Shown one piece after another: positions 41,761-52,261 of a stretch of 64,000 nucleotides of DNA. The notes under the pieces are model-generated. The model had not been told where the DNA came from, did not search any database, and worked only from the letters and a program-made list of their open reading frames with translations. Within the stretch, counting starts at the first letter, position 1. Each line of letters begins with the position of its first letter. This DNA comes from DASXRU01 sp034665305 (lineage in GTDB: Bacteria > Acidobacteriota > Blastocatellia > Pyrinomonadales > Pyrinomonadaceae): contig JAXDFZ010000010.1 of assembly GCA_034665305.1 (NCBI GenBank), positions 450,505-514,504 of the forward strand, read 5' to 3'. A program made the translations under genes and the position numbers.

Positions 41761-44700
41761 TTAACTTCGGCTCGCGCGTTCTTCATCATGCGCATTCGCT
41801 TGGTCGCCCTCATTCTCGTTGGGTGGCTTTTCGCCCAGCACTACATGAATGTGGTGCGGCTGGCCGTCATCCTGCAGCTTGACTTCTTCGCCTGTTTGCA
41901 GCACGCCGTCCAATTCGACCCGGGCAACGCCGCTGCTAATGCCGATTGGATTTTCAACCTTTATGCGATACGGGGTCTTCCCGCGTCGATAGGTTATTTC
42001 AAAGTCGCGCCAGTTGCGCGGGATGCAGGGATCGATCCGCAGAACATTGCCACGTAGTTTGAAACCGAGCATCGACTCCAGCCCGGCACGATACATCCAG
42101 CCCGCCGAGCCCGTGTACCAGGTCCAGCCGCCGCGCCCGGTGTGCGGCGGCACGGCGTATACATCGCCGGCAGCGACATAGGGCTCAACTTTGTACTTGT
42201 GTAAGCCCGCACGCGTCGACGCATGATTGATGGGATTCAAAAGCGCAAACAACTCGCCGGCGCGATCGCCTTCGCCGAGCATCGCGTAGGCAATCAACGT
42301 CCAGAGCGCCGCGTGGGTGTATTGACCGCCGTTCTCGCGAACGCCGGGAACATAGCCTTTGATGTAACCGGGATCGAGCGGGCTCTTATCAAACGGCGGC
42401 GTGAAGAGAATTACCAATCCGTCACCGCGACGAATCAAATATTCTTCCACTGCAGCCATCGAACGCACGGCGCGATGATGATCGGCTGCGCCGGAAATCA
42501 CGCCCCATGACTGGGCAATGGAATCGATGCGGCACTCTTCATTCATCACCGAACCCAGCGGCGTGCCATCGTCGAAATAGGCGCGCCGGTACCAATCGCC
42601 GTCCCATGCCTGTTGCTCCAGCGCGTCCTTTAGTTTCTCCGCATGCCCGCGATAACGATCGGCGCGCGCCGTCTCTTTGCCCCTGTCGCAAAACGGCGCA
42701 AAGCCACCGAGGATGGTGAAGAGAAACCAACCAACCCAAACGCTTTCGCCTTTACCGCCGTGACCGACGCGGTTCATGCCGTCATTCCAGTCGCCCGAAC
42801 CCATCAGCGGCAAACCGTGCTCGCCGACTGCCAGACTGCGATCGATGGCTCGCGCGCAATGCTCGAAGACGGTTGCCGTTTCCGTCGACACCACCGGCTG
42901 CGTATATGATTCCTGTTCGGCGTCAGTCAGCAGCGGGGCTTCGATGAAGGGCACGACTTCGTCCAGAATTCCGATGTCGCCGGTGACGTTAATATAAAAG
43001 GCAGCGACGTACGGCAGCCACAACAGGTCATCAGAAAAGCGAGTGCGTACGCCGCGGCCGGTCGGCGGATGCCACCAGTGCTGGACGTCGCCTTCTTTGA
43101 ATTGGCGGGCGGCGGCGCGAACGATGTGGGCGCGAGCAACCTGCGGCGCCGCGTAAACCAGGGCCATGACGTCCTGCAGTTGATCGCGAAATCCGTATGC
43201 GCCGCCCGATTGATAGAACGCCGAACGCGCCCACACCCGACACGAAAGGGTTTGATAAACCAGCCAGCCATTGAGCAGCGTATCCAGCGCAGGATCCGGA
43301 GTCCGCACTTCGATCGCGTCGCTTAAACTTTCCCAGGACGCGGCTACTTCTTCGAAAGCTTCGTGCACGGCACCCAGCTGACGATAACGCTCGTTCACTT
43401 CGCGAGCTTCCTCTATCGAGGCTGTTTGACCTAAAAGGAAAACTACTTCGCGCGCTTCGCCCGGCGCCAATTCGATCAGAGTTTGAATTGCGCTGCAGGG
43501 ATCCAGACCAGCGCCGTCGCGGCCGGAAAGTTGGGCCCGACGCAAGGCCGCCGGATGATCAGCCGAACCATTGCGACCCAGAAACTCCTTGCGATCGCAG
43601 GTCATGCTGCGTTTGGCGTCGCCGCTGGTCCCGGCAAATGCGACCCGCCCCGCAAATTCGTTGTTGTAAGGATTGCGCGCAAAGATCGCGGCTGCGTCAT
43701 TATCGATTTCGGTTATCACGTACGGCGCGGACGAACTCCGCAACGATCCCAGCACGAGTTCGTTGTAGCTGGTCACCGCCAAACGGCGTGTCCGGTTAGT
43801 ACGATTCTGCAGTCGCAACAACGAAATCTTTACCGGTGCATTACGCGGCACGAACAACAGCAGCTCCTGCGAAATGCCGTGGCTGGTATGTTCAAAAACC
43901 GTGTAACCCTTTCCATGCCTGATCAGATAAGGCTGCGATTCCCGCACCGGTAAAGGCGTAGCCGTCCAGAAGGTCCCGGTTTCTTCATCGCGAATGTAAA
44001 TGACCTCGCCGGGAGGATCGCTGACCGCGTCGTTGGACCACGCGGTCAGACGGTTCTCGTGACTGTTCTGCGACCAGGCAAAGCCCGCGCCGGTTTCCGT
44101 TACCTGGAAACCAAAATCGATTTCATTGGCGATGATGTTGGCCCACGGGGCCGGCGTCCATTGCCCTTCGCCCAGCGCGATTACGTATTCCCGGCCGCCC
44201 TCACTGAATCCACCCAACCCGTTGAAGAAGGAAAGCGGCGGCGGCGTAAGCACCGGCTCGGGATAGTGTTGCGAGGCCGTGCGAGGAACGAAAGCGGGCG
44301 GCAGCGAATCCTCCACCGGCCGGCGTCCCAGTTGTTCCTCCAGCGAACCTCGCTCCGTCACGAACACAGCCCGCGCTACCGCATGCAGCAGAATCTTGTC
44401 GGCCTCGGGCATCAGATCGGCGCGCCGCAGGTAAACGCCACCGGCCTTGTCCTGCAGTGCCTGCATGCCTGTCGTCCGCACCAGTCCCTGCAGTCCATCC
44501 TGGAGCGACTGCGCGTAAGTTGCCGGGTGATCGTTCAGAATCACGAGATCGAAACGCAGTCCCTTTAAGTGTAAATACTCATGCGCGCGCGCAATCTGCC
44601 GCACCATGCCGACGTCATCCTCTTTGTTGATTCGCACGAGCACGATCGGCAAATCACCGCTGATGCCATAAGGCCACAGGTTCGATTGCGCCTGCTTGTT

Positions 44701-47700
44701 CAGAGCCAGCACGTGCGGGCGCGGACGGAGCGAGGGATCGGAATACAACACGCGCCCACCGATGCGCTGAAATAGGTGAGCTTCTTCGGCGTCGATTTTC
44801 AGATGGCTCATCTCTACCTGGGCCCTGGTCCAGGCGAGGCGGGCTTCGCGTTCAAAAATATTCGGGTCGTGGTATTTGTCGGCCAGGGAGGTGGCTTCTT
44901 CGCGCGAGTGCGCGACGGCGGTCGCAAAAGAAACTTGCGCGGTTTCGTTAGGCTTCAGGCGCATGCGGCAACGCAAACTGAAAACCGGATCGAGCACGGC
45001 GCCGGTAGTGTTTGACAGCGGCCGATCTTCCATCACGGCGATGGGATCGGCCGGCGTGTGACCGCGACCGATGAAACGCGCGCGATCCGTTTCATATTGC
45101 ACCACGCCGATCGTTTCTCCGGTAGTGGCGATCACATGTACGCCCCACACCGGATCGTCTTGCGCGGAGCGCTGGCGGCGGCGGGCCAGCAACGCGCTCT
45201 CGGCGGCAAAGAATTCGGTTTCCACAAACAGGTTACTGAAAGCCGGATGCGCAGCATCAGCAGCCGGCGGCGCCAGCACGATTTCGCTGTAGCTGGTCAA
45301 CTCGATCTCGCGGGGCCGTGAGGAGTTGTTTGTCACTGAGACGCGACGCAGTTCGGCATTGTCTTCGGCGGAGACTACGACTTCGGTATGTGTCGAGATG
45401 CCGCCGTCCTGCCGCCAGAAATCGACTTTGTCTTCGGAGAAGGCAACGGCATACGATTGCGGCTCGCGCCCGACCGGTTGAAAACCGGTGCACCAGACCG
45501 CGCCGCTGCGGACGTCGCGCACGTAACAATAACTGCCCCAGTGATCGCGCGTCACATCCTCGCGCCAGCGGGTTACGGCGAGCGGCCCGCACTGCGAATA
45601 GCCGGAACCGGCACTGGTGATCATGACAGTGTAGGTGCCGTTGGAAAGCAATTGCGTGCGCGGCGTCGGCAAATGCGGCGTGTCGTACACACGCGTGGGC
45701 AGGCCCGTCAAGGTGCGCACGACGCGTCCGGTCAAAACTTCTTCGGCGCGTGGATGGGCGGCAGTGACGCCGCGGGGAATCCGTTCCTGCAACAGCAATT
45801 CGGTGGCCTGGACCAGCGGCTCAGCATGAAAGCGCTGCTGCATGATTCCGCCGTTGATCACATTGTCGAGGGCCACCAGGCTCATGCCTTGATGGTGGGC
45901 CATGAAAGTCCGAATCAGGACCCGCTTTTGGTCCTGCGGCAGACGCTCCGGCGTGTAATCGATTGCTTCGTAGAATCCATAGCTGGCCAGCGCCCCTTCG
46001 CGCGCGAGGGCGCGCAAGTTCTCAATTGCGTCGTTCGGCCGGACGGTCGCGGCCAACATCGTGGCGTAAGGTGAAACGACCAGGTCTTCGCTGAGACCGC
46101 GTTTCAATCCCAGACCGGGAACGCCGAAAGGACCGTACTGGTAATTCAGCTGCAGGTCGCGGACGTTGTACGCCGATTCCGAAATCCCCCACGGCACGCT
46201 CCGCTCGCGCCCGTACGCGACCTGGCGCGCAACGACGCTTTCATATGTCTGGCCCAACAGCGTGTCGTCATAATCCCGCATCACGAGCAGAGGCATCAGG
46301 TACTCGAACATGGTTCCGGTCCACGAGATCAAAGCACGACTATGATCAACTGACGTCAGTTGCCGGCCCAGGCGGAACCAATGCTCTTGCGGCACATCGC
46401 CGCGGGCGATCGCAACAAAACTTGCCAGCCGCGATTCGGAAGCCAACAGGTCGTAATAGGAGTTGTCGGTGCGGCCTTCCTTGACGTTGTAACCGATAAC
46501 AAAAACCTTTCGTTCCTCGTCCAGCAGGAAACGAAAATCCATGGCGTCGAAAATGCGATCGCAGGTATTCGCCAGTTTTCCCAGGCGCGCGGAAAAAGTG
46601 CGGGCCGCCTCCGCCGCCTGTTCGATAACTCCGGTCAGAACCTGCAAGCCATTGAGTGCCGCATCGCGCCCGGTGCTCTCCCGCGGCAGACAATCGTCCA
46701 GTTGCGCGCGCAGCGCCGCGAGTTTCACGAGCGCGTCATCGCACAACAGCGCGATCTGGGCCAGACTGGGAACACTCTGCAAAGCTTGCGTGATCCCGTC
46801 CCAAGCCGTTGCGATGTCAGCGCTACAGCCTCGAATGATGGGATCCAGATGGGAGCTCAGGGCCGCGCCCCACGGCACGAGCAAGTCAAAGTCTCGCTGG
46901 TAACTTCTGATCTGATGGGTGAGTGCCCCGATCCAGAAGCGCAGTTCGTGGAAGGCTTCGTTGCCGTGTTCGTGCGAAAGCGCACCGACGATGTCGTCGA
47001 TGACGTGGGCCCGCTGGGCCATGGAAGTAAAAAGCTGCGCCCAGCCGGACAAGGTGTCCGGCGGCGCTTGCGCCAGCAGGGCAGCGCAAGCTTCGGTCTC
47101 GGATCGCAATTGTCTGGTGGTTACGACTTCAGTTCGCTGTCGCACGGCGCCCAATCGTCCGGCTTCTTCCTGGAGGCAGGAAATTGTATCGCGCAGTCCG
47201 TTGATGACTCGCTCATCGAACAACTGCCGATCGGGCTGTTCTACGCAAGCTTGTTTGAGGGCGATCAAATGGCCGGCGAAGTTTCCGCTATCGACTGTAG
47301 AAATATATTGCGGCGCGAGAGGTTCCAGCGTTCGGGTGTCGTACCAGTTGAAATAGTGTCCGCGGAACGTGCGCAGTTGGGTGATGGTTGCGCATGACAG
47401 CTCCAGCCGTTCAGCCAATTCGACGGCAGCGACATAACCGAAGTCGTGGGCCGCGACTGTGGATAAAAGCAGGAGGCCGAGGTTCGTCGGCGAAGTGCGA
47501 TGAGCGATCAGCGGTTGCGGATCTTCCTGGAAATTATCCGGCGGCAGCCAGTGATCCTCATCGCCGACGAAAGTTTCAAAGAAGCGCCAGGTCCGGCGAG
47601 CTACCAGGCGCGCTTCGTTCAGGAACGCGGGATCCAACTCGCGCCGCCTTGTTTCCAGGTGCAGGCTGGTCCAATACGCGACCAGCGGCGACATGATCCA

Positions 47701-50643
47701 CGCCAAAAGAAAAGGCGCGGCCACCGCCAGTGATTGCGGCCGGTACGTGATTATGAGGGCGGCGGCCTCAAGCGTCGCCAGTCCGGCCGGCCACATCAGA
47801 CGCACAAAGTCGGCGACATCATGCCGGCGCTGGCCTTCGGCCTGGGCGGCCGTAGTCCACTCCAACAGCTTCCGGCCCGAGAAAAGTTTGCGATAAACCG
47901 TGCGCCCAATCGCGTCAGACATCAACGAAGCCTGGTGCGCCAGGAATGAAACGCTGAGTGCGACCTGGGCCGTGTGTGTGCGGACGTCGCCCCAGACGCT
48001 CCAGAAATGGCTGGTCCACGCGATGCCTCGAGGATGCAACAACAATCCGGCTGTCACATGCGCGTAAATCGGAAAAGCGAGCACTAAGACGGCAAACAGA
48101 GTCCACCACACCGGCCGGCCCGGCAGTACCGTCCAGCCGGCGATCAACAACAAGAGCATGGCCGGCGCCAGGAGGCTGCGCCGCAGGTTGTCAAAAATCT
48201 TCCAGCGCCCGATCAGGGGAATTTGGTTCGGCCGTTTTTCGCCGCGAGCGTCGCGCACGCGCGGCAACAAATGTCCCGCTATCTGCCAGTCGCCCCGGGT
48301 CCAACGATGTTGCCGCATCGCGTAAGCGTCGTAATGCGCCGGATAGTCATCCAGCAGTTCAATGTCAGTCACCAGCGCAGCGCGCGCGAACAGCGATTCG
48401 AAAAGGTCATGACTTAAGAGGGAATTCTCGCGCACGCGATTGGCGAGGGCGGCGTCGAACGCATCGACGTCGTAAAGGCCCTTTCCCGTGTAAATGCCTT
48501 CGCCAAAAAGGTCCTGGTAAACGTCCGACGCCGCCGTCGTGTAAGGGTCGATCCCGGTGTTGCCGGAAAAAATGCGAGCGAATCGCGAACGTGACGCACT
48601 CAGCAATGACATGCTGACGCGCGGCTGGAGGATGCCGTAACCGCGGGTGACGCGACCGCTCGCGGCGTCGAAGTGCGGCCGGTTAAGCGGGTGCATCGCC
48701 TTTCCAACTAGCCGGCGCGCTGCGTCGCGCGGCAATTGTGTATCCGCGTCCAGCGTGATGACGTAGCGCACGCCGGCAAGGAATTCAGGCGCTGCCGTGG
48801 CGACCATGAAACTGGTATCGCGGGCCCCGCGCAGGAGTTGATTGAACTCATGCAGCTTTCCCCTTTTTCGTTCCCAGCCCATCCACTTGCCTTCGCTCGC
48901 GTTCCAAAGCCGGCGGCGATGGAAGAGGTGAAAACGGGGGCCGTCTCCCATTTGATATTTGTGATTCAGCGTTTCAACCGCGCTCAGCGTGGCATCCAGC
49001 AGGGCAGTATCGCCGGGCATTTCGTCGGAATCGCTGTCCGCAAAATCACCGAGCAAGGCGAAGTAGATGTTCTGGTCCCGGTTGGCGAGAAAATGCACTT
49101 CCAGTTTATCGATCAACTCCAGAGCGGCAGTCTCGTGGTCGAAGATGGCCGGGACGACGACCATGGTAGACGAATCGGTTGGAACGCCGTGTAGCGTGTC
49201 GATCATCGGCAGAACCCGCGGTGCAAACGTATGAGTCAGGTCCCAATTCAACACGCTGAGCGCCAGATCACTAGCGGGGATTAACGCCAAAAGAGCGACC
49301 GCGATCAGCCACGGCCAGGTGCCGCCGGCGCGCGCCGCTCCGACCACCAGAAGGCTAAGGACCAGTGAGGTTAGGAAAACTACCAGGCCGAGATAAACCG
49401 GCGTGGGATGTTTCAAGACGAACCGTCGCATGCCTTCGGTTAGGCGCGCGCGATACGCGAACGCTGTTTCTAACTGCGGCACGCCTTCGTCGATAAGAAA
49501 ATAGCCAACGTGGTTGCGCGAATCGTCCGCGCCATCTTTTGGTTCAGCTTCGCGAGCCAGTTTCAGGGCGCCGCGCGCAATCTCCAACTCGCTCGTCTTA
49601 GTACGCTTGCTGATGCGCTCAATCACGTGGCGATAACGGTCGCGCGTGGCAAAATCCATCCGCGCGTAAATTCCCGCGGGATCTTCTGACAGCAGCGGGT
49701 CGATGAGACTGACCTTCTCAAAGAATTCCTGCCAGTCCAACGTGGACAGCAGTCGCATGCTGGTGATGATGTTGCCGACTGTGATCTGCGCGGCGGCCTG
49801 ACGTTGATGCTCAGTCTGGACAACTTGTTCTGTGCTCAGGTTCTCGCGCGACAAACGCTCTTCCAGCCAATCGAAGACGGGCATCACGGCTGGATCCTGT
49901 TCGCGTAAACGCTGGGTCAACTGGACCACGAAAGCCCGACGAATGGCGCCGCGTTTGGCCATGCGGTCAGCCAGCAGTTGGACCAAATCGGCGGGCTGGC
50001 GTCTGGCAATTTCCAACAAGCGGTCCGCCAGTTTGTCCGCTTCCTCGCGTTCCACTCTGGAAGAAACAATGCGCGTTGCCAGGCGACGCAGATTTTCGAC
50101 GAGGGCCAGTCGCAGGGTGATAGGCACCGCCCATAGTTCGCCGATTGAGAGGGGCGAGACTTTTTGGTAAGCCGTGATAAAACGCCGCAGAGTTTCAGTG
50201 TCGAGGCGGCTGTCGGTATGCGCAATCAGAGCGATCGCAAAAGCGTAAATGCGCGGATAATCTTTAAGCGGACCCTCGGCGAGTTTGGGAAGTTCGTGGT
50301 AATAGCCGCGCGGCAAGTCTTCGCGAATCTCGCGAACCTGTTCCTCAACTATATGAAAGTTGTCGACCAGCCATTCGGCGGCGGGAGAAATGGTGCGTTC
50401 ACGGCGAATGGCTTCGGCAAGCGCGTGGTAGGCGGCCAGGAGTTTGCGGCCGTTGTCTTCCAGTCGTTGCAGTAGCAGGCCGCGGCGGCGCGGGTTGGCG
50501 GCAATCTTGTGCTCCTGCGCCAGCGTGCCGGCAAACTGTTCCAGTCGTTCAGTGCTGTAAAGCTCTTCATAGATCGGGTCGTCCCGCTCGGCGTCAGACG
50601 GACGCTGGAGTCTTCCGAACAACGATGAGAAAAGGTCACCCAT
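41761..50643 (-). CDS. Cyclic beta-1,2-glucan synthase-like protein (GT84 plus GH94)
   Basis: 2960 residues, the size expected for the NdvB/Cgs family. The N-terminal ~400 residues are helical, followed by two membrane segments. A GT84 catalytic region follows with LLGDFADSDSDE, TLDADTQLP (~630) and QHRWTRGDWQ (~780), then four to six further membrane segments (~820-1010). GYNVKEGRTDNSYYDLLASE near 1390 marks the glycoamylase-like domain. The C-terminal half holds two GH94-type sandwich regions and the (alpha/alpha)6 phosphorylase domain with GSGDWNDGMNRVG (~2620; Asp is the general acid of GH94) and HTGRGGWTWYTGSAGWMYR. The family makes and trims a protein-linked beta-1,2-glucan at the inner membrane. 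Start ATG 50643; the ribosome site is weak. Cyclic product is inferred from family, not proven. Confidence 0.9.
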   Translation of the reverse strand: MGDLFSSLFGRLQRPSDAERDDPIYEELYSTERLEQFAGTLAQEHKIAANPRRRGLLLQRLEDNGRKLLAAYHALAEAIRRERTISPAAEWLVDNFHIVEEQVREIREDLPRGYYHELPKLAEGPLKDYPRIYAFAIALIAHTDSRLDTETLRRFITAYQKVSPLSIGELWAVPITLRLALVENLRRLATRIVSSRVEREEADKLADRLLEIARRQPADLVQLLADRMAKRGAIRRAFVVQLTQRLREQDPAVMPVFDWLEERLSRENLSTEQVVQTEHQRQAAAQITVGNIITSMRLLSTLDWQEFFEKVSLIDPLLSEDPAGIYARMDFATRDRYRHVIERISKRTKTSELEIARGALKLAREAEPKDGADDSRNHVGYFLIDEGVPQLETAFAYRARLTEGMRRFVLKHPTPVYLGLVVFLTSLVLSLLVVGAARAGGTWPWLIAVALLALIPASDLALSVLNWDLTHTFAPRVLPMIDTLHGVPTDSSTMVVVPAIFDHETAALELIDKLEVHFLANRDQNIYFALLGDFADSDSDEMPGDTALLDATLSAVETLNHKYQMGDGPRFHLFHRRRLWNASEGKWMGWERKRGKLHEFNQLLRGARDTSFMVATAAPEFLAGVRYVITLDADTQLPRDAARRLVGKAMHPLNRPHFDAASGRVTRGYGILQPRVSMSLLSASRSRFARIFSGNTGIDPYTTAASDVYQDLFGEGIYTGKGLYDVDAFDAALANRVRENSLLSHDLFESLFARAALVTDIELLDDYPAHYDAYAMRQHRWTRGDWQIAGHLLPRVRDARGEKRPNQIPLIGRWKIFDNLRRSLLAPAMLLLLIAGWTVLPGRPVWWTLFAVLVLAFPIYAHVTAGLLLHPRGIAWTSHFWSVWGDVRTHTAQVALSVSFLAHQASLMSDAIGRTVYRKLFSGRKLLEWTTAAQAEGQRRHDVADFVRLMWPAGLATLEAAALIITYRPQSLAVAAPFLLAWIMSPLVAYWTSLHLETRRRELDPAFLNEARLVARRTWRFFETFVGDEDHWLPPDNFQEDPQPLIAHRTSPTNLGLLLLSTVAAHDFGYVAAVELAERLELSCATITQLRTFRGHYFNWYDTRTLEPLAPQYISTVDSGNFAGHLIALKQACVEQPDRQLFDERVINGLRDTISCLQEEAGRLGAVRQRTEVVTTRQLRSETEACAALLAQAPPDTLSGWAQLFTSMAQRAHVIDDIVGALSHEHGNEAFHELRFWIGALTHQIRSYQRDFDLLVPWGAALSSHLDPIIRGCSADIATAWDGITQALQSVPSLAQIALLCDDALVKLAALRAQLDDCLPRESTGRDAALNGLQVLTGVIEQAAEAARTFSARLGKLANTCDRIFDAMDFRFLLDEERKVFVIGYNVKEGRTDNSYYDLLASESRLASFVAIARGDVPQEHWFRLGRQLTSVDHSRALISWTGTMFEYLMPLLVMRDYDDTLLGQTYESVVARQVAYGRERSVPWGISESAYNVRDLQLNYQYGPFGVPGLGLKRGLSEDLVVSPYATMLAATVRPNDAIENLRALAREGALASYGFYEAIDYTPERLPQDQKRVLIRTFMAHHQGMSLVALDNVINGGIMQQRFHAEPLVQATELLLQERIPRGVTAAHPRAEEVLTGRVVRTLTGLPTRVYDTPHLPTPRTQLLSNGTYTVMITSAGSGYSQCGPLAVTRWREDVTRDHWGSYCYVRDVRSGAVWCTGFQPVGREPQSYAVAFSEDKVDFWRQDGGISTHTEVVVSAEDNAELRRVSVTNNSSRPREIELTSYSEIVLAPPAADAAHPAFSNLFVETEFFAAESALLARRRQRSAQDDPVWGVHVIATTGETIGVVQYETDRARFIGRGHTPADPIAVMEDRPLSNTTGAVLDPVFSLRCRMRLKPNETAQVSFATAVAHSREEATSLADKYHDPNIFEREARLAWTRAQVEMSHLKIDAEEAHLFQRIGGRVLYSDPSLRPRPHVLALNKQAQSNLWPYGISGDLPIVLVRINKEDDVGMVRQIARAHEYLHLKGLRFDLVILNDHPATYAQSLQDGLQGLVRTTGMQALQDKAGGVYLRRADLMPEADKILLHAVARAVFVTERGSLEEQLGRRPVEDSLPPAFVPRTASQHYPEPVLTPPPLSFFNGLGGFSEGGREYVIALGEGQWTPAPWANIIANEIDFGFQVTETGAGFAWSQNSHENRLTAWSNDAVSDPPGEVIYIRDEETGTFWTATPLPVRESQPYLIRHGKGYTVFEHTSHGISQELLLFVPRNAPVKISLLRLQNRTNRTRRLAVTSYNELVLGSLRSSSAPYVITEIDNDAAAIFARNPYNNEFAGRVAFAGTSGDAKRSMTCDRKEFLGRNGSADHPAALRRAQLSGRDGAGLDPCSAIQTLIELAPGEAREVVFLLGQTASIEEAREVNERYRQLGAVHEAFEEVAASWESLSDAIEVRTPDPALDTLLNGWLVYQTLSCRVWARSAFYQSGGAYGFRDQLQDVMALVYAAPQVARAHIVRAAARQFKEGDVQHWWHPPTGRGVRTRFSDDLLWLPYVAAFYINVTGDIGILDEVVPFIEAPLLTDAEQESYTQPVVSTETATVFEHCARAIDRSLAVGEHGLPLMGSGDWNDGMNRVGHGGKGESVWVGWFLFTILGGFAPFCDRGKETARADRYRGHAEKLKDALEQQAWDGDWYRRAYFDDGTPLGSVMNEECRIDSIAQSWGVISGAADHHRAVRSMAAVEEYLIRRGDGLVILFTPPFDKSPLDPGYIKGYVPGVRENGGQYTHAALWTLIAYAMLGEGDRAGELFALLNPINHASTRAGLHKYKVEPYVAAGDVYAVPPHTGRGGWTWYTGSAGWMYRAGLESMLGFKLRGNVLRIDPCIPRNWRDFEITYRRGKTPYRIKVENPIGISSGVARVELDGVLQTGEEVKLQDDGQPHHIHVVLGEKPPNENEGDQANAHDEERASRS

Positions 50644-50712
50644 GATCGTTGAGCCTTACAAACGGGGGCACGGAGATGTGAAAGGGGACTGGTCCCGCGT
50701 AGGATACCATTG

Positions 50713-50790
50713 TCGATTGTGGAATGCAGATTTCGGATTGCGGATTTCAAGGACTGCGCTATATTCCGCGGTCCGCAATCTCAGCAACGG
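50713..50790. repeat. AATGCGGATTTCGGATTGCGG-type dispersed repeat
   Basis: GGAATGCAGATTTCGGATTGCGG (50720-50743) is followed by the degenerate complementary arm ATATTCCGCGGTCCGCAATC (50761-50780). It matches 31559-31634. The ATG at 50724 that could extend the MFS gene is part of this repeat. Confidence 0.6.
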
Positions 50791-50843
50791 TCGGCAGGCC
50801 CCCGCATGGTCTGAATGATTACATTCGTGTCAGACCCCGAATT

Positions 50844-52079
50844 TTGAAGTCCTATTCTCATAATCACGATTCAACCTCGTCACCGTCGCGGTGGCGGGCA
50901 TTAGCTCTGTTAGCGATTGCGGAATTGCTTGCCATGTCGCTTTGGTTCAGCGGCTCAGCGGTCGTTCCGGCGTTACGCGCGGAATGGCATTTGAGCGATG
51001 CGGCGGTAAATTGGCTGACGCTTGCGGTACAAGTAGGCTTCGTCTGCGGCACGCTGTTGAGTGCTCTTTTTAACCTGCCGGATATTCTTCGTTCCCGTTC
51101 GTTGTTTGCGATTACGGCCTTGGCCGGCGCGATCGCCAACGCCCTCTTTGGTTTTTATGCGCATGGACCGTGGACGGCCATTGGGTTGCGATTTGTGACC
51201 GGGATGTGTTTGGCGGGAGTCTATCCGCCGGCAATGAAAATCATGGCGACGTGGTTTCGCCGCGGACGCGGAATGGCGCTGGGAATTCTGGTGGGAGCGT
51301 TGACGCTCGGTAAGGCGGCGCCTTATCTGATCAACGGCGTCGGCAGCAACAATTGGCGCCACAACGTGCTGGTCGTTTCCCTCCTGGCCGTGGGGGGCGG
51401 ATTAATCGTGCTGCTGTTTGTCGGTAATGGTCCATATGCGCTCCCGGCCGGCAAGTTTGATTGGAAACAAATAGGACGGGTTTTTCACAATCGCGGAGTG
51501 CGGCTCGCGAGCCTCGGTTACTTTGGACACATGTGGGAACTGTACGCGATGTGGACCTGGATCCCGGTAATGATTCGCGCCAGCCTCGCGTTGAGGAACA
51601 GCGATCCGGTTTGGGCCGAAGTCGGATCGTTTGTGGTGATTGGCAGTGGCGCGGTGGGATGCGTGGTGGCGGGCTTGATTGCCGATCGCGTGGGGCGCAC
51701 CACCGTCACTTCATGGGCCATGGCGATCAGCGGCACTTGCTGCGTGATCATCGGTCTGTTGTTTGGTGGCCATCCGTTGCTGTTGTTGCTGGTCGCGGCT
51801 ATCTGGGGCGCGACAGTAGTAGCCGATTCGGCGCAGTTTTCAACCTGCGTTACGGAGTTGGGCGATCCGCGTTACATCGGGACCGCGCTGACGGTGCAAA
51901 TCAGCGTTGGATTCCTGATAACCACGTTTTCGATTCAACTGATTCCGATGCTCGAAAAAGCGTGGGGCTGGCCGTGGGCATTTGCGGCCCTCGCACCGGG
52001 ACCCGTTCTGGGCATTATTGCGATGTTGCGTTTGCGCAGCTTGCCGGAAGCGTTGAAGATTGCGGGTGGCAGACGGTAA
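50844..52079 (+). CDS. Major facilitator superfamily transporter
   Basis: About 411 residues from TTG 50844. The reading frame opens earlier (ATG 50724), but those 40 codons run through a dispersed repeat and read as non-membrane sequence. The first helix is ALALLAIAELLAMSLWFSGSAVVPALRAEW, and twelve membrane segments are visible. A loop motif FRRGRGMALGILVGALTLGKAAPYL lies after helix 4, and the central loop contains GLIADRVGRTT, the MFS loop signature. It resembles MFS proteins of the nitrate/oxalate or sugar-acid type, but substrate cannot be assigned. Start codon uncertain. Confidence 0.78.
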   Translation: MKSYSHNHDSTSSPSRWRALALLAIAELLAMSLWFSGSAVVPALRAEWHLSDAAVNWLTLAVQVGFVCGTLLSALFNLPDILRSRSLFAITALAGAIANALFGFYAHGPWTAIGLRFVTGMCLAGVYPPAMKIMATWFRRGRGMALGILVGALTLGKAAPYLINGVGSNNWRHNVLVVSLLAVGGGLIVLLFVGNGPYALPAGKFDWKQIGRVFHNRGVRLASLGYFGHMWELYAMWTWIPVMIRASLALRNSDPVWAEVGSFVVIGSGAVGCVVAGLIADRVGRTTVTSWAMAISGTCCVIIGLLFGGHPLLLLLVAAIWGATVVADSAQFSTCVTELGDPRYIGTALTVQISVGFLITTFSIQLIPMLEKAWGWPWAFAALAPGPVLGIIAMLRLRSLPEALKIAGGRR

Positions 52080-52083
52080 AACG

Positions 52084-52195
52084 TAGACAGGATGAACAGG
52101 ACTTACAAGATAAAGAAAACCGTAGGAGAGAAAGGGGCGATGCCTTTGTGTAGTCGCCCGCCGTCTTCCTGTAAATCCTGTTAATCGTGTCTGCT
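52084..52195. repeat. ACAGGATGAACAGGACTTACA-type dispersed inverted repeat
   Basis: GACAGGATGAACAGGACTTACAAG (52086-52109) pairs with the arm CTTCCTGTAAATCCTGTTAATCGTGTC (52164-52190). It is an intergenic repeat between the MFS and nth genes. Confidence 0.6.
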
Positions 52196-52249
52196 CAATC
52201 GCCCTTCTAAACGGTGCGAGGTTATTGGTCTTAATTCGAAGGTGTTGCT

Positions 52250-52256
52250 AGGAGGT
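52250..52256 (+). promoter_or_regulatory. Strong ribosome binding site fixing the GTG start of nth
   Basis: AGGAGGT five bases before GTG 52262. Confidence 0.75.
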
Positions 52257-52261
52257 GGTGT

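Noticed and set aside
45388..46074. A 228-codon plus-strand open frame
   Set aside because: Antisense to conserved glucan synthase sequence; the protein is Arg/Gly-rich without recognisable motifs.
46360..47397. A 345-codon plus-strand open frame with no stop
   Set aside because: It is antisense to the glucan synthase GT84 region, shows no domain, and arises from the base composition of that gene.
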